DNA of 13,041 bases, taken from the NCBI GenBank assembly GCA_002478765.1, contig DLQO01000036.1, positions 1 to 13,041 on the forward strand. Direction: 5' to 3'. How positions within the stretch are numbered: the first letter of the stretch is position 1; each line of letters starts with the position of its first letter. The notes beneath the pieces were generated by a model. The model was not told the origin of the DNA and made no database searches. It was given only the letters and a program-made list of their open reading frames with translations. Origin of the DNA: Flavobacteriales bacterium UBA7430. GTDB lineage: Bacteria > Bacteroidota > Bacteroidia > Flavobacteriales > UBA7430. Below are positions 1 to 8,327 of the stretch, in pieces. A program made the translations under genes and the position numbers.

Positions 1-213
1 ATTCGATCGAATGTAATTGCCCCTGGTTTTATTGAAACTGAAATGACCGCTAAACTTCCTGAGGACGTTGTCCAAGGGTGGAGAAGTGGTATCCCTTTGA
101 AAAGAGGAGGATCACCAGAAGACATCGCTAATGCATGTGTTTTCTTAGGATCCGATCTATCCAACTACATCACCGGACAGGTGTTGAATGTAGATGGAGG
201 AATGTTAACTTAA
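1..213 (+). CDS. fabG: 3-oxoacyl-ACP reductase (FabG-like SDR), 3' end only
   Basis: This is the C-terminal 70 residues of a short-chain dehydrogenase/reductase, cut by the window edge and read in frame 1 to TAA at 211-213. The visible part contains NVIAPGFIETEMT, the Pro-Gly segment that follows the SDR active site. It then has IPLKRGGSPEDIANACVFL and ends in YITGQVLNVDGGM, the typical FabG C-terminus that contributes to the tetramer interface. FabG reduces 3-oxoacyl-ACP with NADPH in fatty acid elongation. The catalytic Ser-Tyr-Lys and the Rossmann fold lie outside the window, so another SDR of the FabG subgroup cannot be fully excluded. The next gene begins only 16 nt downstream, so the two may be co-transcribed. 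Confidence 0.85.
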   Translation: MRSNVIAPGFIETEMTAKLPEDVVQGWRSGIPLKRGGSPEDIANACVFLGSDLSNYITGQVLNVDGGMLT

Positions 214-229
214 TTTTAAAATTGTTATT

Positions 230-1048
230 ATGCAAAAATTACCCAAAATTGGCCTGCCCGTAATCGCAGGTATTTTTATTGTATTTATTTTTATCTCAAA
301 ATCTTCTATCAACATTGGATATGGAGAAGCTGGAGTGCTCTTTAGAACTTTTGGAGGGGGTGTTGTTATTGACGAGCCAGTGATTGGCGAAGGATTTCAC
401 ATCATTGCACCTTGGAATAAAGTTTATGTTTACAACGTTAAACAACAAGAAGTTTTTGAAAGTAAAATGCAGGTTCTTTCTTCCAATGGTCTGGAGATTT
501 CGTTAGATATTTCGGTGCTGTATCAGCCCCTTATATCGGAGCTTGGTTTGTTACACAAAACCAAAGGTGAAAACTATTTGAACATCATCATCATTCCTCA
601 AATTCGTGCAGTAGCTCGTTCTATTGTTGGACGTTATACACCTGAGCAATTGTATTCAACAAAAAGAGATGCAATTCAGCAAGAGATTTTTGAAGAAACT
701 AAAAAGGTTGTTGAAAATCAGCATGTACAGCTCAACGCGGTCTTGGTACGTGATGTTACCCTGCCGATCGCAATTCGTGAAGCAATTGAACGTAAGTTGA
801 ATCAAGAGCAAGAAGCTTTGGAATACGTCTTTAGAATTGAAAAATCTAAGCAAGAAGCCGAACGTCAACGTATTGATGCAGAAGGAAAAGCAACTGCCAA
901 CCGTATATTGAGTGCTTCGCTTACGGACAAAATTCTACAAGAAAAAGGAATTGAAGCGACGCTTAAGTTGTCCGAATCTCCCAATGCAAAAGTAATTGTT
1001 ATTGGAAGTGGTGACGGTGGTTTACCCATTATTCTTGGAAATCAATAG
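230..1048 (+). CDS. Prohibitin/SPFH (band 7) family membrane protein
   Basis: The 272-residue protein has one N-terminal hydrophobic segment at about residues 8-23. An SPFH/PHB domain follows at about 27-210, with the characteristic GYGEAGVLFRTFGG start, GEGFHIIAPW, and QIRAVARSIVGRYTPEQLYSTKRD. A charged, probably coiled-coil helix lies at about 185-230 (EAIERKLNQEQEALEYVFRIEKSKQEAERQR), and the tail ends GSGDGGLPIILGNQ. Family members form ring-shaped or cage-like oligomers on membranes and are linked to membrane organisation and control of FtsH-type proteases; the specific partner here is unknown. The arrangement predicts an N-terminal anchor with the SPFH domain in the periplasm or cytoplasm, not resolvable from sequence. 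The ATG at 230 is the first start before the hydrophobic segment, and a strong terminator follows. Confidence 0.9.
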   Translation: MQKLPKIGLPVIAGIFIVFIFISKSSINIGYGEAGVLFRTFGGGVVIDEPVIGEGFHIIAPWNKVYVYNVKQQEVFESKMQVLSSNGLEISLDISVLYQPLISELGLLHKTKGENYLNIIIIPQIRAVARSIVGRYTPEQLYSTKRDAIQQEIFEETKKVVENQHVQLNAVLVRDVTLPIAIREAIERKLNQEQEALEYVFRIEKSKQEAERQRIDAEGKATANRILSASLTDKILQEKGIEATLKLSESPNAKVIVIGSGDGGLPIILGNQ

Positions 1049-1101
1049 ATTAAAGTAAACGTATTGGCAATCGGGAATAGTCAATTGTCAACTTATATTA
1101 T

Positions 1102-1140
1102 AAAAGCCGAACCCATACGAATGGGTTCGGCTTTTTTTTT
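1102..1140 (+). terminator. Intrinsic terminator after the prohibitin gene
   Basis: A perfect GC-rich inverted repeat pairs AGCCGAACCCAT (1105-1116) with ATGGGTTCGGCT (1121-1132) around a four-base ACGA loop, and a run of T continues to 1140. It closes the prohibitin transcription unit and insulates it from the his leader. AAAA before the stem extends the pairing with the T run but is too short to suggest strong termination on the opposite strand. Confidence 0.95.
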
Positions 1141-1262
1141 AGAACATTCATAATTTTACCTGAATATAATTTGATTTATTTATCCAAAGGGCTGTTCTTT
1201 TGAGAATAATAAATTACAGTATCTAAAATAATCAGATAGGTCTAGTTTTAAAATAATTTCAA

Positions 1263-1270
1263 TACATTTG
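1263..1270 (+). promoter_or_regulatory. Bacteroidota -7 promoter element of the his operon
   Basis: TACATTTG matches the Bacteroidota -7 consensus TAnnTTTG exactly. No clear TTG-type -33 element is visible at the usual distance; the region around 1240-1246 is only AT-rich. The expected start of transcription, a few bases after the element, is about 1274-1277, immediately before the leader ORF. The rest of the gap after the previous terminator (1141-1262) is AT-rich and shows no gene. Confidence 0.75.
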
Positions 1271-1277
1271 TATGCTA

Positions 1278-1334
1278 ATGAAAATTATTACGACACATAA
1301 CCACCATCATTTTACGAACTCAAACGAGCTCTAA
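1278..1334 (+). CDS. hisL: Histidine operon leader peptide
   Basis: A short ORF encodes 18 residues, MKIITTHNHHHFTNSNEL, ending in TAA. Four of the 18 residues are histidine: codons at 1296-1298 and three consecutive ones at 1302-1310. It lies between a -7 promoter element and a terminator that sits directly before hisG. In the established attenuation model, scarcity of charged tRNA-His stalls the ribosome at these codons. An in-frame ATG at 1272 (MLMK...) is an alternative start, but it falls at or before the expected transcription start. The peptide shows no other feature, so its role is presumably in cis through its translation. Confidence 0.85.
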   Translation: MKIITTHNHHHFTNSNEL

Positions 1335-1371
1335 GGTTGATGTATATATACAACACTCAGAACCCGTTTGA
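1320..1371 (+). promoter_or_regulatory. Antiterminator stem of the his attenuator
   Basis: TCAAACG at 1320-1326, inside the last leader codons, is perfectly complementary to CGTTTGA at 1365-1371, the loop-proximal half of the terminator's 5' arm. It duplicates part of the terminator's 3' arm (TCAAACG at 1376-1382), so the two structures exclude each other. The enclosed segment contains a self-complementary TGTATATATACA (1341-1352) flanked by GTTG and CAAC, which could fold within the antiterminator. A ribosome stalled at the His codons would leave 1320-1326 free. A ribosome at the stop codon (1332-1334) would cover it and allow termination. The pairing is seen; the switching is inferred. Confidence 0.8.
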
Positions 1372-1391
1372 TTTTTCAAACGGGTTTTTTT
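1361..1391 (+). terminator. Attenuator terminator before hisG
   Basis: AACCCGTTTGA (1361-1371) pairs over 11 bp with TCAAACGGGTT (1376-1386) around a TTTT loop. A run of seven T (1385-1391) follows. It lies after the His-rich leader ORF and ends 13 nt before the hisG start, so it is placed to stop transcription before the structural genes when histidine is plentiful. Confidence 0.93.
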
Positions 1392-1404
1392 ATTTATAAC
1401 AATT

Positions 1405-2256
1405 ATGATACGCATAGCAATTCAAAAATCAGGACGCCTAAACATTGATTCCATGGCTTTACTCAAAAGTTGTGGTATTTCCATCGACAATGGGAAAGAT
1501 CAACTCAAGGCTGCCGCTCGAAACTTTCCAATGGAGGTATTCTTCCTTCGCAACGGCGATATTCCGCAGTATTTACGCGATGGGGTAGTAGACCTAGCCA
1601 TTGTGGGGAGTAATCTTTTGGTAGAAAAAGGAAAGGAACTGGAAATTATTGAGCCCTTAGGCTTTTCAAAATGTAGAGTATCTATTGCAATCCCTAAAGG
1701 AATTCCGTTTGCTGGTGTTTCCGATTTGGCGAATAAAAAGATCGCGACTTCCTATCCAAACACGGTAAATCAATTTTTAGATAAAAAAGGCATTCAAGCC
1801 GATATACACGTCATTAGTGGCTCTGTAGAAATTGCTCCCAACATCGGCTTAGCTGATGCCATTTGTGATATTGTTTCCAGTGGTAGTACCTTATTTAAGA
1901 ATAATCTGAACGAGGTTATTGAGATTTTAAAATCTGAGGCTGTATTGGTACAAGCTCCCAATGTAACCTCTGAACAGCAACTTTTAATAGATAAACTGCG
2001 TTTTAGAGTTCAAGCGGTCCTTCGTGCCAAGCAATCGCGCTACATCTTACTCAATGTACCAAACGAGCAAATAGATGCCGTATCGGCTATCTTACCGGTT
2101 CTAAAAAGTCCTACCGTTTTGCCATTGGCTCAAGAAGGCTGGAGTTCCATTCATTCGGTAATCAATTCGGGGGATTTTTGGGAAGTAATCGATCAGCTCA
2201 AAGCTGCGGGTGCTGAAGATATTCTGGTTTGTCCAATTGAAAAAATGGTACGCTAA
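1405..2256 (+). CDS. hisG: ATP phosphoribosyltransferase, long form (HisG)
   Basis: HisG catalyses the first committed step, ATP plus PRPP to N1-(5-phosphoribosyl)-ATP. The protein has 283 residues, the length of the long, self-sufficient HisG type; the short type is about 210 residues and needs HisZ. The N-terminal periplasmic-binding-protein-like fold includes RIAIQKSGRL at the start and VDLAIVGSNLLVEKG at about 62-76. The PRPP-binding loop DAICDIVSSGST is at about 151-162. The last ~75 residues (LPLAQEGWSSIHSVI to the end) form the ACT-like regulatory domain expected to bind histidine for feedback inhibition. The ATG is 13 nt after the attenuator's T run and has no Shine-Dalgarno. Its stop overlaps the hisD start as TAATG. 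Confidence 0.97.
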   Translation: MIRIAIQKSGRLNIDSMALLKSCGISIDNGKDQLKAAARNFPMEVFFLRNGDIPQYLRDGVVDLAIVGSNLLVEKGKELEIIEPLGFSKCRVSIAIPKGIPFAGVSDLANKKIATSYPNTVNQFLDKKGIQADIHVISGSVEIAPNIGLADAICDIVSSGSTLFKNNLNEVIEILKSEAVLVQAPNVTSEQQLLIDKLRFRVQAVLRAKQSRYILLNVPNEQIDAVSAILPVLKSPTVLPLAQEGWSSIHSVINSGDFWEVIDQLKAAGAEDILVCPIEKMVR

Positions 2257-3542
2257 TGCAAGAGTTTATTAATCCTGCTCCGGCTGATTGGGAGGCTATA
2301 TTGAAACGCCCTACGGCGAGCTTCAAAGATTTAGAATCTTTGGTAGAAGAAGTTTTTCAAGAAGTAAAAAGCAAAGGAGACCAAGCCATAGTTGATTATA
2401 CGCTGAAATTCGATAAAGTAAAGCTCAACGCTTTTACAGTAAGTGAAGCCGAATATACACGTGCTGAATCGGTAGTTGCTGCTCCTTTAAAAGAAGCCAT
2501 TCAACTGGCGCGAGAAAACATAAAAACTTTTCACAGCGCACAGCAAACCCAAACCGTTTCGGTTGAAACCCAACCGGGTGTACTGTGTTGGCAAGAAAAA
2601 CGTCCGATCGAAAAAGTTGGACTATACATTCCTGGAGGATCGGCGCCTTTATTTTCAACCTTATTGATGCTCGCAGTTCCCGCTCAAATTGCAGGCTGCA
2701 AAGAAATTGTATTGTGTACCCCACCTGATGCGAATGGATCCATTCCCGATGTGATTTTGTACACCGCACAACTGTGTGGCGTAACACAGATTTTTAAGGT
2801 AGGCGGGATTCAGGCAATTGCAGCTTTAACCTATGGAACTGCAACCATCCCCAAGGTATATAAGATTTTTGGCCCAGGAAATCAATACGTCACCGTAGCA
2901 AAACAGATCGCTACCCAACATCAGGTTGCCATTGATATGCCCGCTGGTCCAAGTGAATTATTGGTTGTTGCAGATCAATCTGCTAATCCGGCCTATGTCG
3001 CTTCGGATTTATTGTCACAAGCAGAACACGGCGCAGACAGTCAGGTGATTTTAGTCACTACCTTTCCTGCTTTATTGGATCAGGTACGAGGCGAAATAGC
3101 GGCTCAACTGCAAGCACTGCCTCGCAAGGAGATCGCGCAACAGGCAATGGTTAATTCCAGAATGATAGCATTTGAAATCGATGAACAGGCAATAGCCTTC
3201 ATCAATCAATACGGTCCTGAACACTATATTGTTTGTATGGAAAACGAAACGCTGTACGTGGATCAAATCACCAATGCAGGCTCTGTTTTTATAGGGAATT
3301 TCACCCCAGAAAGTGCGGGGGATTATGCCTCAGGGACAAATCACACCTTGCCAACCAATGGCTATGCAAAACAATACAGTGGAGTGAATTTGGATAGTTT
3401 TTTAAAGCAAATGACCTTCCAGAAAATATCGGCTAAAGGAATACAGGCTATTGGCCCAGCTATCGAGCTTATGGCCGAGGCTGAAGGGCTTCAGGCACAT
3501 AAAAATGCTGTAACCCTTCGCTTAAACGATTTAAAGAAATGA
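2256..3542 (+). CDS. hisD: Histidinol dehydrogenase (HisD)
   Basis: HisD performs the last two steps, oxidising L-histidinol to L-histidinal and then to L-histidine with two NAD+. The 428-residue length is normal for this Zn enzyme. By alignment with known HisD motifs, the Zn ligands are Q255 and H258 (DLLSQAEHGADSQ), D356 (ESAGDYASG) and H415 (GLQAHKNAV). The catalytic pair is E322-H323 in YGPEHYIV. NAD-binding segments include YIPGGSAP and FGPGNQYVTVAKQ. The start codon overlaps the hisG stop by one base and the stop overlaps hisC as ATGA, so translation is probably coupled in both directions. Confidence 0.97.
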   Translation: MQEFINPAPADWEAILKRPTASFKDLESLVEEVFQEVKSKGDQAIVDYTLKFDKVKLNAFTVSEAEYTRAESVVAAPLKEAIQLARENIKTFHSAQQTQTVSVETQPGVLCWQEKRPIEKVGLYIPGGSAPLFSTLLMLAVPAQIAGCKEIVLCTPPDANGSIPDVILYTAQLCGVTQIFKVGGIQAIAALTYGTATIPKVYKIFGPGNQYVTVAKQIATQHQVAIDMPAGPSELLVVADQSANPAYVASDLLSQAEHGADSQVILVTTFPALLDQVRGEIAAQLQALPRKEIAQQAMVNSRMIAFEIDEQAIAFINQYGPEHYIVCMENETLYVDQITNAGSVFIGNFTPESAGDYASGTNHTLPTNGYAKQYSGVNLDSFLKQMTFQKISAKGIQAIGPAIELMAEAEGLQAHKNAVTLRLNDLKK

Positions 3543-4591
3543 AAAGATCAATCAACATTGATGCGCTCACACGCCCAACAATACAAGCTATGCAAGCGTA
3601 TCGTTCTGCACGCTCAGAATTTGTAGCGTCAGATCGGGAAATGATTCTTCTGGATGCAAACGAGAATCCTTTTGAAACGGGATTGAATCGGTATCCCGAT
3701 CCCATGCAAACAGAATTGAAAGAACGCTTGGCCAAAGTCAAGGCTGTTGAGCCGTCTCATATATTCTTGGGTAATGGAAGTGATGAACTCATCAACCTCC
3801 TAATGGTTGCCTTTTGTGAGCCCAAAGAAGATGAAATCCTGTTGGTTCCGCCGACTTTTGGCATGTATCAGGTTTCAGCTAATTTGAATGGATTAGCTTG
3901 TGTAGAGGTTCCTTTAATTTCTGGTTTTCAGTTGAATGTCTCAGAAATACTAGCTCAAGCAACAGATCGTACCAAGATGATATTCATTCCAACACCAAAT
4001 AATCCAACCGGGAATCGCTTTCCTATGAAGAATATCAAGGCAATTGTAGCAGGTTTTCCTGGCTTGGTAGTGGTTGACGAGGCCTATGCCGAGTTTTCCC
4101 CTGGCGAAACAGCAATTGATTGGTTAGCGGATTATCACAATGTGGTGGTATTGCAAACCTTTTCCAAGGCACAAGGCCTAGCCGGTGCCCGTGTAGGAAT
4201 GGCTTTTGCTCACCCGGACATCATAGGAGTTTTAAATAAAATCAAAGCACCCTACAACCTTAATGTCTTGTCTCAACAGGCGGTTTTTGATCGTTTGGAC
4301 AATGCTGATACTGTTGCAAGTGAAGTTCAATTGATGCTTAAAGAGAAGGGGGTTTTAGTATCTAAAATACAGCAAATTAGACTTGTAAAAGAAATTTTTC
4401 CATCCGATGCTAATTTTATTTTAATTCGTGTCGATGATAGTCAATTACGATACAAGCAACTAATCGATAAAGGTATTGTTGTTCGGAATCCTTCGAATCA
4501 ATACGCCTGCGAAAATACACTGCGAATCTCCATTGGAACAGCAGCTCAAAATAAAGCCTTGATTGCTGCCTTTAAAACGATGGATCAATAA
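3539..4591 (+). CDS. hisC: Histidinol-phosphate aminotransferase (HisC)
   Basis: This PLP enzyme of fold type I converts imidazole-acetol phosphate plus glutamate to histidinol phosphate plus 2-oxoglutarate. The 350-residue protein has the expected landmarks in order: LDANENPF near 38-45, [10 protein letters not shown] near 77-85, PNNPTG with N155, VVDEAYAEF with D180 and Y183, and the Schiff-base lysine K210 in [14 protein letters not shown]. The substrate-carboxylate arginine is R329 in LRISIGT. The start overlaps hisD by four bases (ATGA). hisB begins four bases after the stop. The operon context separates it from related aminotransferases that act on aromatic amino acids. Confidence 0.97.
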   Translation: MKRSINIDALTRPTIQAMQAYRSARSEFVASDREMILLDANENPFETGLNRYPDPMQTELKERLAKVKAVEPSHIFLGNGSDELINLLMVAFCEPKEDEILLVPPTFGMYQVSANLNGLACVEVPLISGFQLNVSEILAQATDRTKMIFIPTPNNPTGNRFPMKNIKAIVAGFPGLVVVDEAYAEFSPGETAIDWLADYHNVVVLQTFSKAQGLAGARVGMAFAHPDIIGVLNKIKAPYNLNVLSQQAVFDRLDNADTVASEVQLMLKEKGVLVSKIQQIRLVKEIFPSDANFILIRVDDSQLRYKQLIDKGIVVRNPSNQYACENTLRISIGTAAQNKALIAAFKTMDQ

Positions 4592-4595
4592 TACC

Positions 4596-5732
4596 ATGCA
4601 AATGAAAAAAGTTCTCTTTATCGACCGTGACGGAACGCTAGCCCAAGAGCCAGCGGACTATCAGTTGGATGCACTTTCCAAATTGGAATTTTATCCGGAA
4701 GTATTTACATACTTAAGAAAAATAGTGACTGAACTGGATTACGAATTGGTTATGGTAACCAATCAAGATGGTTTAGGTACCGATTCATTTCCAGAAGACA
4801 CTTTTTGGCCTACCCATAACTTTCTATTAAAAGCCTTTGAAAACGAAGGGATTAGCTTTAATGACATCTGTATCGATCGCAGTTTTCCTGCGGACAATGC
4901 ACCAACACGCAAACCAAGAACAGGCTTACTTACATCCTATCTCAATGCTGAGCAATATGACATGCAGCAGTCATTTGTGATTGGCGATCGGATGACGGAT
5001 ATCGAATTGGCCTATAATTTAAAAGCTGAAGGAATTTTCATCGCAAATGATACCGAACTTGGAGCAGCGGAAGTTGGGGCTTCAGATTTTAGGGATACTC
5101 TTGCACTCACCACCACCAGCTGGAAAGAAATCTATGAATTTTTAAAGTTGAAGCAACGCATTGTAGTTCAAAAGCGAACAACAAACGAAACCGATATTAC
5201 ACTTGAATTGAACCTAGATGGAACTGGTAAAAGTCAGATTGATTCGGGAATTGCCTTTTTCGATCACATGCTGGATCAAATTGCCCGCCACGGGAATATG
5301 GATTTGAAATTGAATATTAAAGGCGATTTAGAAGTAGACGAACACCATACTATTGAAGATACCGCTATTGTTCTTGGAGAAGCCTTTGCACAAGGCTTGG
5401 GAGACAAACTTGGGATAGAACGCTACGGCTTTTGCTTGCCCATGGACGACTGCTTAGCGCAAGCATCAATTGACTTTGGTGGAAGAAATTGGCTGGTTTG
5501 GGAAGCCGATTTTAAACGTGAAATGATTGGGAAAATGCCTACTGAAATGTTTTATCATTTCTTTAAATCCTTTACCGATGGTGCCAAAGCCAATTTGAAT
5601 ATCAAAGCTGAAGGAAGCAACGAGCATCATAAAATCGAGTCCATTTTTAAGGTCTTTGCCAAAGCAATTAAGGTTGCAGTAAAGCGCGATCCCGATAAAA
5701 TGATTTTACCCAGTACAAAAGGCAGCCTTTAA
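4596..5732 (+). CDS. hisB: Bifunctional histidinol-phosphatase / imidazoleglycerol-phosphate dehydratase (HisB)
   Basis: A 378-residue fusion carries out two steps. Residues 1 to about 170 form a HAD-type histidinol-phosphatase with the DxD nucleophile motif D10/D12 (FIDRDGT), [10 protein letters not shown]106 in TRKP, and GDRMTD with D131/D135. Residues from about 187 form the imidazoleglycerol-phosphate dehydratase, with H224 and H232 ([13 protein letters not shown]), DEHHTIED at 248-255, EHHKIE at 343-348, and the LPSTKGSL end. The ATG at 4596 is chosen because it lies just after the hisC stop and gives [17 protein letters not shown] 4602 is equally possible, and an upstream TTG at 4563 lies inside hisC. 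The Cys/His Zn-binding loop known in E. coli HisB is not conserved: only C92 remains. Confidence 0.96.
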   Translation: MQMKKVLFIDRDGTLAQEPADYQLDALSKLEFYPEVFTYLRKIVTELDYELVMVTNQDGLGTDSFPEDTFWPTHNFLLKAFENEGISFNDICIDRSFPADNAPTRKPRTGLLTSYLNAEQYDMQQSFVIGDRMTDIELAYNLKAEGIFIANDTELGAAEVGASDFRDTLALTTTSWKEIYEFLKLKQRIVVQKRTTNETDITLELNLDGTGKSQIDSGIAFFDHMLDQIARHGNMDLKLNIKGDLEVDEHHTIEDTAIVLGEAFAQGLGDKLGIERYGFCLPMDDCLAQASIDFGGRNWLVWEADFKREMIGKMPTEMFYHFFKSFTDGAKANLNIKAEGSNEHHKIESIFKVFAKAIKVAVKRDPDKMILPSTKGSL

Positions 5733-5745
5733 AACAACAACACCA

Positions 5746-6333
5746 ATGAACGTAGTCCTTGTAAATTATGGTGCAGGAAATATTAAAAGCCTGCAATTTG
5801 CCTTAGAACGTTTGGGAGTAACTGGAATATTGAGTTCTGCTGCTACTGAAATTCAAGAAGCCGACAAAGTAATCTTTCCTGGAGTAGGCGAGGCGAGTAG
5901 CGCTCTGTCGAAACTTAAAGAATCTGGTTTGGATGTGGTACTTCCCAAGCTCAAACAACCTGTTTTAGGCATTTGCCTGGGCATGCAACTCATGTGTACC
6001 CATACCGAAGAAGGAAATACTCCCGGTTTAGGAATCTTTGATGTTGCTGTTAAGCGTTTTGACAATGATTTAAAAGTTCCTCAAATGGGTTGGAATACCG
6101 TGTTAGAAACGAAGTCTCCTTTGTTTGATAATCTTGACGCTGAATCTTATATGTACTCCGTCCACAGTTACTATGCTGGGCTATGCAAGGATACCATAGC
6201 ACAAACGAATTATGGAATAGCCTACAGTTGTGCTTTGCAAAAGGATAATTTTTATGGGGTACAATTCCACCCAGAAAAAAGTAGCAAGGCTGGAAGTCAG
6301 CTGCTTTCTAATTTTTTAGCTTTAACCACATGA
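5746..6333 (+). CDS. hisH: Imidazole glycerol phosphate synthase, glutamine amidotransferase subunit (HisH)
   Basis: HisH hydrolyses glutamine and passes ammonia to HisF, with which it forms imidazole glycerol phosphate synthase. The 195 residues cover a class I (triad) glutaminase domain. The nucleophile is C77 in [12 protein letters not shown] and the rest of the triad is H175 and E177 in [22 protein letters not shown] at the N-terminus and [11 protein letters not shown] are typical of HisH. The gene starts 13 nt after hisB and its stop overlaps the hisA start as ATGA. Its partner hisF is two genes further downstream. Confidence 0.96.
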   Translation: MNVVLVNYGAGNIKSLQFALERLGVTGILSSAATEIQEADKVIFPGVGEASSALSKLKESGLDVVLPKLKQPVLGICLGMQLMCTHTEEGNTPGLGIFDVAVKRFDNDLKVPQMGWNTVLETKSPLFDNLDAESYMYSVHSYYAGLCKDTIAQTNYGIAYSCALQKDNFYGVQFHPEKSSKAGSQLLSNFLALTT

Positions 6334-7055
6334 GAATAATACCCGCCATAGATTTAATTGACGGTAAATGTGTCCGCCTTTCTAAAGGGGATTACGCCAC
6401 TCAGAAAATATACAACGAACATCCGCTTGAGGTTGCGAAAGCATTTGAAGCCCACGGAATTCAGCATTTGCATTTAGTTGATCTTGACGGAGCGAAGTCC
6501 AAGCACATAGTAAACCACAAGGTGCTGGAGGATATCGTCTCTAAAACCAGCCTTAAAATTGATTTTGGCGGGGGATTGAAGTCGGATGAAGACTTAAAAA
6601 TAGCCTTTGAAAGCGGCGCACATCAAGTTACGGGTGGAAGTATTGCCGTAAAAGAACCTGGGGTATTTGAACAATGGATAGAAACTTATGGGAGTGAAAA
6701 AATTATTTTAGGTGCCGATGTACAAGGAGAACGCATTGCTACCAATGGATGGCTAGAAACCTCGGAACATCGTTTAGTTGATTTTGTAAAAGATTATCAC
6801 GCCAAGGGAATACAGTATGTTATTTGTACTGACATCAGTAAAGATGGGATGCTAGAAGGCCCATCGTTTGAAGTTTATGCTGATTTATTAGCGGCACAAC
6901 CCGGAATTAAACTCATTGCTTCGGGAGGTATTTCAAGCTTTGACGAGCTTCCAAGATTAGCAGCCATGGGTTGTGAAGGAACCATTATTGGGAAAGCGAT
7001 CTATGAAAATAGAATTACTTTGGCAGCATTAGAAAACTTTATCTTGCAATCATGA
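6330..7055 (+). CDS. hisA: ProFAR isomerase (HisA)
   Basis: HisA opens the aminoaldose of ProFAR to the ketose PRFAR by an Amadori rearrangement. The 241 residues form a (beta/alpha)8 barrel of normal length. The two catalytic aspartates are D8 ([14 protein letters not shown]) and D130 (LGADVQG). Phosphate-binding loops appear as [11 protein letters not shown] and as [12 protein letters not shown], with [10 protein letters not shown] near the end. It overlaps hisH by four bases and its own stop overlaps the next gene by four bases (ATGA), so it is translationally linked on both sides. Confidence 0.97.
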   Translation: MRIIPAIDLIDGKCVRLSKGDYATQKIYNEHPLEVAKAFEAHGIQHLHLVDLDGAKSKHIVNHKVLEDIVSKTSLKIDFGGGLKSDEDLKIAFESGAHQVTGGSIAVKEPGVFEQWIETYGSEKIILGADVQGERIATNGWLETSEHRLVDFVKDYHAKGIQYVICTDISKDGMLEGPSFEVYADLLAAQPGIKLIASGGISSFDELPRLAAMGCEGTIIGKAIYENRITLAALENFILQS

Positions 7056-7561
7056 AGGATCTCATTTTAAAAGAATTTAAAGAGAATACCGTTTTTCGAC
7101 TCGAAGAAAGCTTGTGTATGATTACAATCGCTTTTTCAAAAATAACAGAGGATATGCTCTGGAAACGCCCAACTGAGAAAGGCATGGCATTGGGAAATCA
7201 AATTTTGCACAGCTGTGGCAATATGACTCAGTACATTTGTACTTCCTTGGGAGAACAAAAGGATGAACGGAAACGGGAGCTAGAATTTTCTACACATGCG
7301 GGAGCAACTAAAGAAGAATTACTCAAACAATTAGCAACTACGGTTCGAACAGCTCAAGACACCATCCATAATGCCACTGCACTTCAATACGAAACCGTTC
7401 GTGAAGTTCAAGGTTTCCAGCTTTCTGGTGTTGGAGTTGTTTTGCATGCCGTAGAGCATTTTTCTTATCATACGGGACAAATTGCCTTTTGGGTAAAACA
7501 GATGACTCAAGAGGAACTTGGTTTTTATGAGGGAATCGATTTAACTCAAAACAATAAATAG
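7052..7561 (+). CDS. DinB-like (YfiT/DinB fold) protein inside the his operon
   Basis: The 169-residue protein matches the DinB-like four-helix-bundle superfamily. A candidate metal-binding triad is visible: H53 in [12 protein letters not shown], and H136 and H140 in [20 protein letters not shown], the family's usual C-terminal signature. Known members bind a divalent metal, and some act as thiol-dependent S-transferases; many have no assigned function. No histidine pathway step is missing that this protein would need to fill. It is nonetheless tightly embedded: its start overlaps hisA by four bases and hisF starts one base after its TAG stop. Its role is unknown. A contribution to the pathway, to detoxification of a reactive intermediate, or mere hitchhiking are all possible. 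Confidence 0.85.
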   Translation: MKDLILKEFKENTVFRLEESLCMITIAFSKITEDMLWKRPTEKGMALGNQILHSCGNMTQYICTSLGEQKDERKRELEFSTHAGATKEELLKQLATTVRTAQDTIHNATALQYETVREVQGFQLSGVGVVLHAVEHFSYHTGQIAFWVKQMTQEELGFYEGIDLTQNNK

Positions 7562-7562
7562 T

Positions 7563-8318
7563 ATGCTGACCAAACGCATCATTCCCTGTTTAGACATCAA
7601 AGACGGACGCACCGTAAAAGGGGTGAATTTTGTAAACCTTCGCGATGCTGGAGATCCCGTAGAATTGGCACGTCAGTATGCAAAACAAAATGCTGACGAA
7701 TTGGTTTTTTTGGATATCTCTGCAACCGAGCAAAAACGAAAAACACTAGCCGATTTGGTTCGCAAAGTAGCACAAGCCATAGACATTCCCTTTACCGTAG
7801 GTGGCGGGATAAGTTCGGTTGAAGATGTAGCCATTCTCTTACAAAACGGAGCAGATAAGGTATCCATCAATTCTGCTGCTGTCAAGCGACCCGAACTCAT
7901 CAATGATTTAGCAGCCCAGTTTGGAAGCCAATGCATTGTTGTTGCCATGGATGCCAAGCAAATCGATAAGCAATGGAAGGTGCATTTGGTCGGTGGTAAA
8001 ATTCCAACCGAAATTGACCTTTTCGATTGGGCAAAAGAAGTTGCCGATCGTGGTGCCGGAGAAATTTTGTTTACCTCAATGGATCATGATGGAACCAAAG
8101 CTGGTTTTGCAAACCAAGCCTTAGCCCGAATTTCTGAGGAGGTGAACATTCCAATAATAGCCTCAGGGGGTGCGGGTAACACCCAGCACTTCGTCGATGC
8201 GTTTACCCAAGGTAAAGCAGATGCCGCTTTAGCAGCAAGTATTTTCCATTTTGGAGAAGTTGATCTACCCGATTTAAAACAAAAACTTAAGCAACAGCAG
8301 ATCGCTGTTCGTATTTAA
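7563..8318 (+). CDS. hisF: Imidazole glycerol phosphate synthase, cyclase subunit (HisF)
   Basis: HisF uses ammonia from HisH to convert PRFAR into imidazole glycerol phosphate and AICAR; the AICAR is recycled into purine synthesis. The 251-residue (beta/alpha)8 barrel starts [20 protein letters not shown] with catalytic D11 and has D130 in IVVAMDAK. Further signatures are [33 protein letters not shown] and IIASGGAG. It follows the DinB-like gene by one base and precedes hisIE by nine bases. Confidence 0.97.
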   Translation: MLTKRIIPCLDIKDGRTVKGVNFVNLRDAGDPVELARQYAKQNADELVFLDISATEQKRKTLADLVRKVAQAIDIPFTVGGGISSVEDVAILLQNGADKVSINSAAVKRPELINDLAAQFGSQCIVVAMDAKQIDKQWKVHLVGGKIPTEIDLFDWAKEVADRGAGEILFTSMDHDGTKAGFANQALARISEEVNIPIIASGGAGNTQHFVDAFTQGKADAALAASIFHFGEVDLPDLKQKLKQQQIAVRI

Positions 8319-8327
8319 TACATACCC

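Noticed and set aside
2434..2787. 117-codon open frame on the minus strand within hisD, and similar antisense frames within other his genes
   Set aside because: Each lies opposite a well-conserved enzyme gene and shows no recognisable protein family; they are shadow frames.
4563..4595. TTG-initiated N-terminal extension of HisB
   Set aside because: The extension lies inside hisC, adds residues not seen in HisB proteins, and ATGs at 4596 and 4602 directly precede the FIDRDGT motif.
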